Source: Paraburkholderia sp. BL21I4N1 (lineage in GTDB: Bacteria; Pseudomonadota; Gammaproteobacteria; Burkholderiales; Burkholderiaceae). From it: DNA of 64,000 nucleotides. The stretch covers positions 496,001-560,000 of the forward strand of contig NZ_PVEN01000001.1 of NCBI RefSeq assembly GCF_002973525.1, written 5' to 3'. The position numbers and the translations under genes are program-made. This document shows positions 60,739 to 64,000 of the stretch, piece after piece (positions within the stretch are counted from its first letter, which is position 1; the number at the start of each line of letters is the position of its first letter). Under the pieces are notes generated by a model. It ran no database searches. It was not told where the DNA came from and saw nothing but the letters and a program-made list of their open reading frames with translations.

Positions 60739-61977
60739 ATGTCGATTTTTCGGAGCTTTGCCCGCCGCGCTCGTTTTGCGCGGCTGAGCGTCGTCGCGGC
60801 GGCGATGAGTTCGTCGATCGCACTGGTCGCGACAGTCGGTAGCGCTGACACTTTCGCGGCGTCGGCCACGCCCGCCGCATCGACGCCAATGACGCCCGCC
60901 GCATCCAGCACCGTCACCGATCTCGCCGGCCGCACCGTCAGGATTCCCGCCGAGCCGCATCGCATTCTGCTCGGCGAAAGCCGTCTGCTGATGGCGGTCG
61001 CGCTGCTCGAAGGCAAACAGCCGCTCACGCGCATTGTCGGCTGGCAAGGCGATTTACCGGCGATGGACCCGCAGACCTTCAACGCGTACGCGCAGACTTT
61101 CCCCGGCATCAAGCAGATTCCGCTGATCGGCAAAGCGACCGAAGACAGCATCAGCGACGAGAAAGCGCTGAGCCTGAAACCGGACCTCGCGATTTTCAGC
61201 CTCGGCGGTCATGGCCCGAGCCGTTATAACGCCCTCGTCAAGCAACTCGAAGCGACCGGCACGACGGTGGTATTCGTCGATTTCCGGCTGCATCCGCTGC
61301 AAAACACGTTGCCGAGTATCAAGCTGCTCGGTGCGGTAATGCATCGCGAGAAGGAAGCCGATGCGTACGCGCAGTTCTATCGACAGCATCTGGCGCGCGT
61401 GCAAAGCGTGGTGAACGCGGTGCCGCAGGCGCAACGGCCGAAGGTGTTCGTCGATCTGCTCGCGGGTGTGTGGGACGCGGGGTGCTGCCACACCGCCGGC
61501 AACGGCAACTTCGGCGAGTTCATTACGGCGGCCGGCGGCCGCAACATCGCCGCGGGCCTCGTGCCCGGCGTGCTCGGCGACATCAGCATGGAACAGGTGA
61601 TCGCGGCGCGCCCGGACGTCTACATCGCGACAGGCAGCCGCACGAAAGCGGGCCTCGCGTCGCTGCGTGTCGGAGCGTTGACGAGTGACGCCGACGCGCG
61701 CGCCAGTCTCGCGACGCTGGTCGCGCGGCCAGGCTTCGACACGATCAAGGCGATCCACGACGGCCGCGTGCATGGCATCTCGCACAACTACTACGACTCG
61801 CCGTACAACATCGTCGCGATTGAGGCTTTCGCGAAATGGTTCTACCCGCAGCAGTTCAAGGACCTCGACGTGCATGCAGCGCAAGCGGAACTGTATCGCC
61901 GCTTCCTCGCGGTGCCGCCTGACGGCGCGTACTGGGTCGACGGCACCGCCAGCGTCGCGGCGCTCGCGTCGCACTAG
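60739..61977 (+). CDS. ABC transporter binding protein for siderophore or haem (FecB/HmuT-like)
   Basis: A 412-residue periplasmic metal-chelate receptor (Peripla_BP_2). A Tat/Sec-like basic start (RSFARRARFARL) and hydrophobic stretch lead to Ala-rich cleavage near residue 40. The mature protein begins with VTDLAGRTVRIPAEPHRILLGESR, typical of FecB/FhuD proteins. EDSISDEKALSLKPDLAIFSL and DVYIATGSRTKAGL follow, as does a C-terminal helix. It binds an iron complex for the permease and ATPase encoded right after. A Fur box lies just upstream. No outer-membrane receptor gene is in the window, so the exact ligand is open. Confidence 0.87.
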   Translation: MSIFRSFARRARFARLSVVAAAMSSSIALVATVGSADTFAASATPAASTPMTPAASSTVTDLAGRTVRIPAEPHRILLGESRLLMAVALLEGKQPLTRIVGWQGDLPAMDPQTFNAYAQTFPGIKQIPLIGKATEDSISDEKALSLKPDLAIFSLGGHGPSRYNALVKQLEATGTTVVFVDFRLHPLQNTLPSIKLLGAVMHREKEADAYAQFYRQHLARVQSVVNAVPQAQRPKVFVDLLAGVWDAGCCHTAGNGNFGEFITAAGGRNIAAGLVPGVLGDISMEQVIAARPDVYIATGSRTKAGLASLRVGALTSDADARASLATLVARPGFDTIKAIHDGRVHGISHNYYDSPYNIVAIEAFAKWFYPQQFKDLDVHAAQAELYRRFLAVPPDGAYWVDGTASVAALASH

Positions 61978-61996
61978 CCGGAGCGGGATCGAGTCG

Positions 61997-63067
61997 ATGT
62001 CCACGTTTGTGAATCAGGTTGATCCGCACGGCGCCAGCGTGCGCAGCTACCGGCGTCTTACGCAACGACGCGTGCTATCGCTGGTGGCGCTCGCCGCGTT
62101 GATCGTCTGCGCGCTGCTGTTCGATCTGCGCTCCGGTCCGTCGGGTTTGCCGATTGCGTCGCTGTTGCGCACGGTGTTCGATCCGGCCTCCGCCGATCCG
62201 GCGACGAGCGTGATCGTCTGGCAGATCCGCTTGCCGTATGCGGTGATGGCGTTGATCGTGGGCGCGTCGCTGGGCCTCTCGGGCGCGGAGATGCAGACCA
62301 TCCTCAACAATCCGCTTGCGAGTCCGTACACGCTCGGCGTGTCGGCGGCGGCGGCCTTCGGCGCGTCGCTCGCGATCGTGCTCGACATCGCGATTCCGGG
62401 CGTGTCCCAAACGTGGATCGTTTCCGCGAATGCCTTCGTGTTCGCGTTGTTGTCCGCGCTGGTACTCGACGGCGTCGCGCGTTGGCGCGGCATGAGCACG
62501 GCAGGCGTGGTGCTGATGGGGATCGCGCTGGTGTTCGCGTTTCACGCGCTGGTGTCGCTGATGCAGTTCATCGCCTCGGCGGATGCGCTGCAGGGACTCG
62601 TGTTCTGGACGCTGGGTTCGCTCGCTCGCGCCGACTGGACGAAGATCGCCGTGCTGAGCGTGGCGCTCGCGATCGCGTTGCCGATGTCGATGCGCAACGC
62701 GTGGACGCTCACCGCGCTGCGCCTCGGCGAGGATCGCGCGGCGAGCTTTGGCATCGACGTGCGACGTTTGCGGCTGGGCACGCTGTTGCGCGTCTCGGTG
62801 TTGTCGGCGCTCGCGGTGTCGTTCGTCGGCACCATCGGTTTTGTCGGGCTGATCGCGCCGCATATCGCGCGGACGCTGTTCGGCGAGGACCATCGTTTTT
62901 ATCTGCCGGGCAGTGCGTTGCTCGGCGCGCTGATGTTGTCGCTGGCGTCGATTGCGTCGAAGCTGATCATTCCGGGCGTGCTGATTCCGGTCGGCATCGT
63001 CACGGCCTTGGTGGGCATTCCGCTGTTTCTCGGCATTGTCGTGCGGTCGCAGGGGCAACTCGCATGA
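61997..63067 (+). CDS. FecCD-family iron-complex ABC permease
   Basis: A 356-residue inner-membrane permease with about nine or ten hydrophobic helices. It has the typical FecCD start (RLPYAVMALIVGASLGLSGAEMQTILNNPLASPYTLGVSAAAAFGA, near residues 75-120) and the conserved coupling region (FVGTIGFVGLIAPHIARTLFGEDHRFYLPGSALLGALML). It works as a homodimer with the ATPase encoded next, whose ATG overlaps its stop (ATGA). It follows the binding-protein gene by 19 bases, so the three form one Fur-controlled operon. Confidence 0.92.
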   Translation: MSTFVNQVDPHGASVRSYRRLTQRRVLSLVALAALIVCALLFDLRSGPSGLPIASLLRTVFDPASADPATSVIVWQIRLPYAVMALIVGASLGLSGAEMQTILNNPLASPYTLGVSAAAAFGASLAIVLDIAIPGVSQTWIVSANAFVFALLSALVLDGVARWRGMSTAGVVLMGIALVFAFHALVSLMQFIASADALQGLVFWTLGSLARADWTKIAVLSVALAIALPMSMRNAWTLTALRLGEDRAASFGIDVRRLRLGTLLRVSVLSALAVSFVGTIGFVGLIAPHIARTLFGEDHRFYLPGSALLGALMLSLASIASKLIIPGVLIPVGIVTALVGIPLFLGIVVRSQGQLA

Positions 63068-63882
63068 GCGGACTGCATATTCACGATCTGAGCGTCAATT
63101 ACGGACGTCGCCAGGTTCTCGTTTCGCTCGACGCCGGACCGCTGCCGCGCGGTCAGATCACCGCGCTGCTCGGTCCGAACGGCAGCGGCAAATCCACCTT
63201 GCTGCGCACGTTGGCGGGTCTCACGCACGCGAGCAGCGGGGCGTTGTCGCTGGATGGCGAGAAGCTCGCGCTGTCGGCTGCGAGCGCGCGCTCGCATAGC
63301 GTGGTCTATCTGCCGCAGGCGCTGCCCGCGGGCGTGCGGTTGCAGGTGCTCGAGTCGGTGCTGGTGGCGTGCCGTGCCACGCGCGGCGCGTCGTTGCAGG
63401 CGCGCGGTGCGCATCATGGGAACGATATTGCGCACGCGCATGCGGTGTTGCAGCGCCTCGGTATCGACCCGCTCGCTACTCGCTCGCTCGACGAATTGTC
63501 CGGCGGACAGCGTCAATTGGTGGGCATCGCGCAGGCGCTAGTTCGCGATCCACAAGTGCTGCTGCTCGACGAGCCGCTCTCCGCGCTCGATCTGAACCAT
63601 CAGTTTCACGTGATGCAGGTGCTGCGCGACGTGACGCGCGAGCGCGGCATCGTGACCGTCGTCGTGTTGCACGACATCAACGTCGCCATGCGGGCGTGCG
63701 ATCGCGCGATGTTGCTGCACGACGGCCGCATCGTCCAGTTCGGGCCGCCGCCTGCCGTCGTCACGGCGACGAGTCTGGCTCACGTTTTCGGTGTCGTCGC
63801 GCGAATCGAACCGTGCTCGCGCGGACACCATCAAGTGCTGATCGACGGTCTCGCCGATCGCACGGGCATCGCCAGCCGTTAA
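63064..63882 (+). CDS. iron-complex ABC transporter ATPase (FecE/FhuC type)
   Basis: A 272-residue ATPase that powers the FecCD permease. Walker A is GPNGSGKSTLLRTLAGL near residue 38, signature LSGGQRQLVGIAQALV, Walker B QVLLLDEPLSALDLNHQ and H-loop VVVLHDINVAMRACDRAMLL. All residues needed for ATP hydrolysis are in place. The ATG at 63064 overlaps the permease stop. It is the last gene of the three-gene operon; 118 bases of window follow with no recognised gene. Confidence 0.93.
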   Translation: MSGLHIHDLSVNYGRRQVLVSLDAGPLPRGQITALLGPNGSGKSTLLRTLAGLTHASSGALSLDGEKLALSAASARSHSVVYLPQALPAGVRLQVLESVLVACRATRGASLQARGAHHGNDIAHAHAVLQRLGIDPLATRSLDELSGGQRQLVGIAQALVRDPQVLLLDEPLSALDLNHQFHVMQVLRDVTRERGIVTVVVLHDINVAMRACDRAMLLHDGRIVQFGPPPAVVTATSLAHVFGVVARIEPCSRGHHQVLIDGLADRTGIASR

Positions 63883-64000
63883 TCGCACGGCCCAGCCAGC
63901 CCACTACACAAGCCGTTTGCCGTAGATCGAACGACGCCTTCGTCGAAGGCGCCGCGTCGTTGGACGCGCTTGCGGTTGCAGACATCTTTCGACTGACCAG
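63883..64000. other. window end, no gene seen
   Basis: It holds a short inverted repeat, CGCCTTCG at 63936-63943 / CGAAGGCG at 63944-63951, and no coding sequence that I can support. The next gene may begin after the window. Confidence 0.4.

Noticed and set aside
1..64000. Search by eye for tRNA, rRNA, CRISPR arrays, IS elements, prophage or integron features
   Set aside because: None found: no cloverleaf-like sequences beside genes, no regularly spaced repeats, no transposase or integrase frames, and no sharp base-composition island.

Overview
The window is GC-rich, densely coded DNA with strong GC bias at third codon positions. The gene families point to a beta-proteobacterium of the Burkholderiales, most likely Paraburkholderia or Burkholderia. 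The main indicators are a BraI/RsaL/BraR-type quorum-sensing locus, a general porin, a PhoX-like phosphatase, a pca operon and several small Burkholderia-type conserved proteins. This is an inference from gene content; no rRNA or other phylogenetic marker is present. I see no rRNA, tRNA, IS element, phage gene, CRISPR array or replication origin. It looks like an ordinary, metabolically rich replicon segment.

Layout. 1-2145: tail of a GntR/FCD regulator, then an AHL synthase, an RsaL-like repressor and a LuxR receptor, with a near-perfect 20-bp lux-type box between synthase and repressor. 2.8-14.2 kb: an SMP-30 lactonase, a short-chain dehydrogenase, small unknown proteins, serine acetyltransferase, an AraC regulator, a YdjM-like membrane hydrolase, a lipoprotein, a porin, and a Tat/lipobox PhoX-like phosphatase preceded by a good Pho box. 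14.4-17.7 kb: a tight four-gene operon (CDP-alcohol phosphatidyltransferase, 2-oxoglutarate/Fe(II) oxygenase, LPG-synthase-TM flippase-like protein, nucleotidyltransferase) that reads like an uncharacterised lipid head-group pathway. 17.9-22.4 kb: MFS pump, gamma-glutamyltransferase, HtrA-like protease. 22.7-26.6 kb: PPK2, Pit phosphate transporter and a CHAD protein, a phosphate/polyphosphate neighbourhood. 26.7-30.8 kb: DedA-rhodanese fusion, EamA exporter, FolE, LysR regulator.

31.0-35.0 kb holds pcaIJ-pcaB-pcaD-pcaC, the lower protocatechuate branch of the beta-ketoadipate pathway, behind a consensus-like promoter with inverted repeats. 35.1-50.2 kb is the most interesting part: a TetR regulator divergent from a 12-gene cluster. 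The cluster encodes a 6-hydroxynicotinate-reductase-like Fe-S protein, a UPF0280 protein, two tandem PF06684 paralogues, a Liv-type ABC importer with a fused LivHM permease, an enamidase-like amidohydrolase, and a NicA/NicB-type hydroxylase whose large subunit carries three haem-c motifs. Together they predict uptake, hydroxylation, reduction and hydrolytic opening of nicotinate or a related N-heterocycle. This joins the hydroxylase known from aerobes to the reductive steps best known from anaerobes.

50.2-64 kb: a histone-H1-like protein, an omega-amino-acid aminotransferase with a divergent MocR regulator and its direct-repeat operator, a LysE exporter, three tiny genes of unknown function, a TetR (NemR-like) regulator with its operator and an MDR oxidoreductase, a glutathione S-transferase broken by a one-base frameshift, a two-component system, and a Fur-box-preceded FecB/FecCD/FecE-type iron or haem importer.
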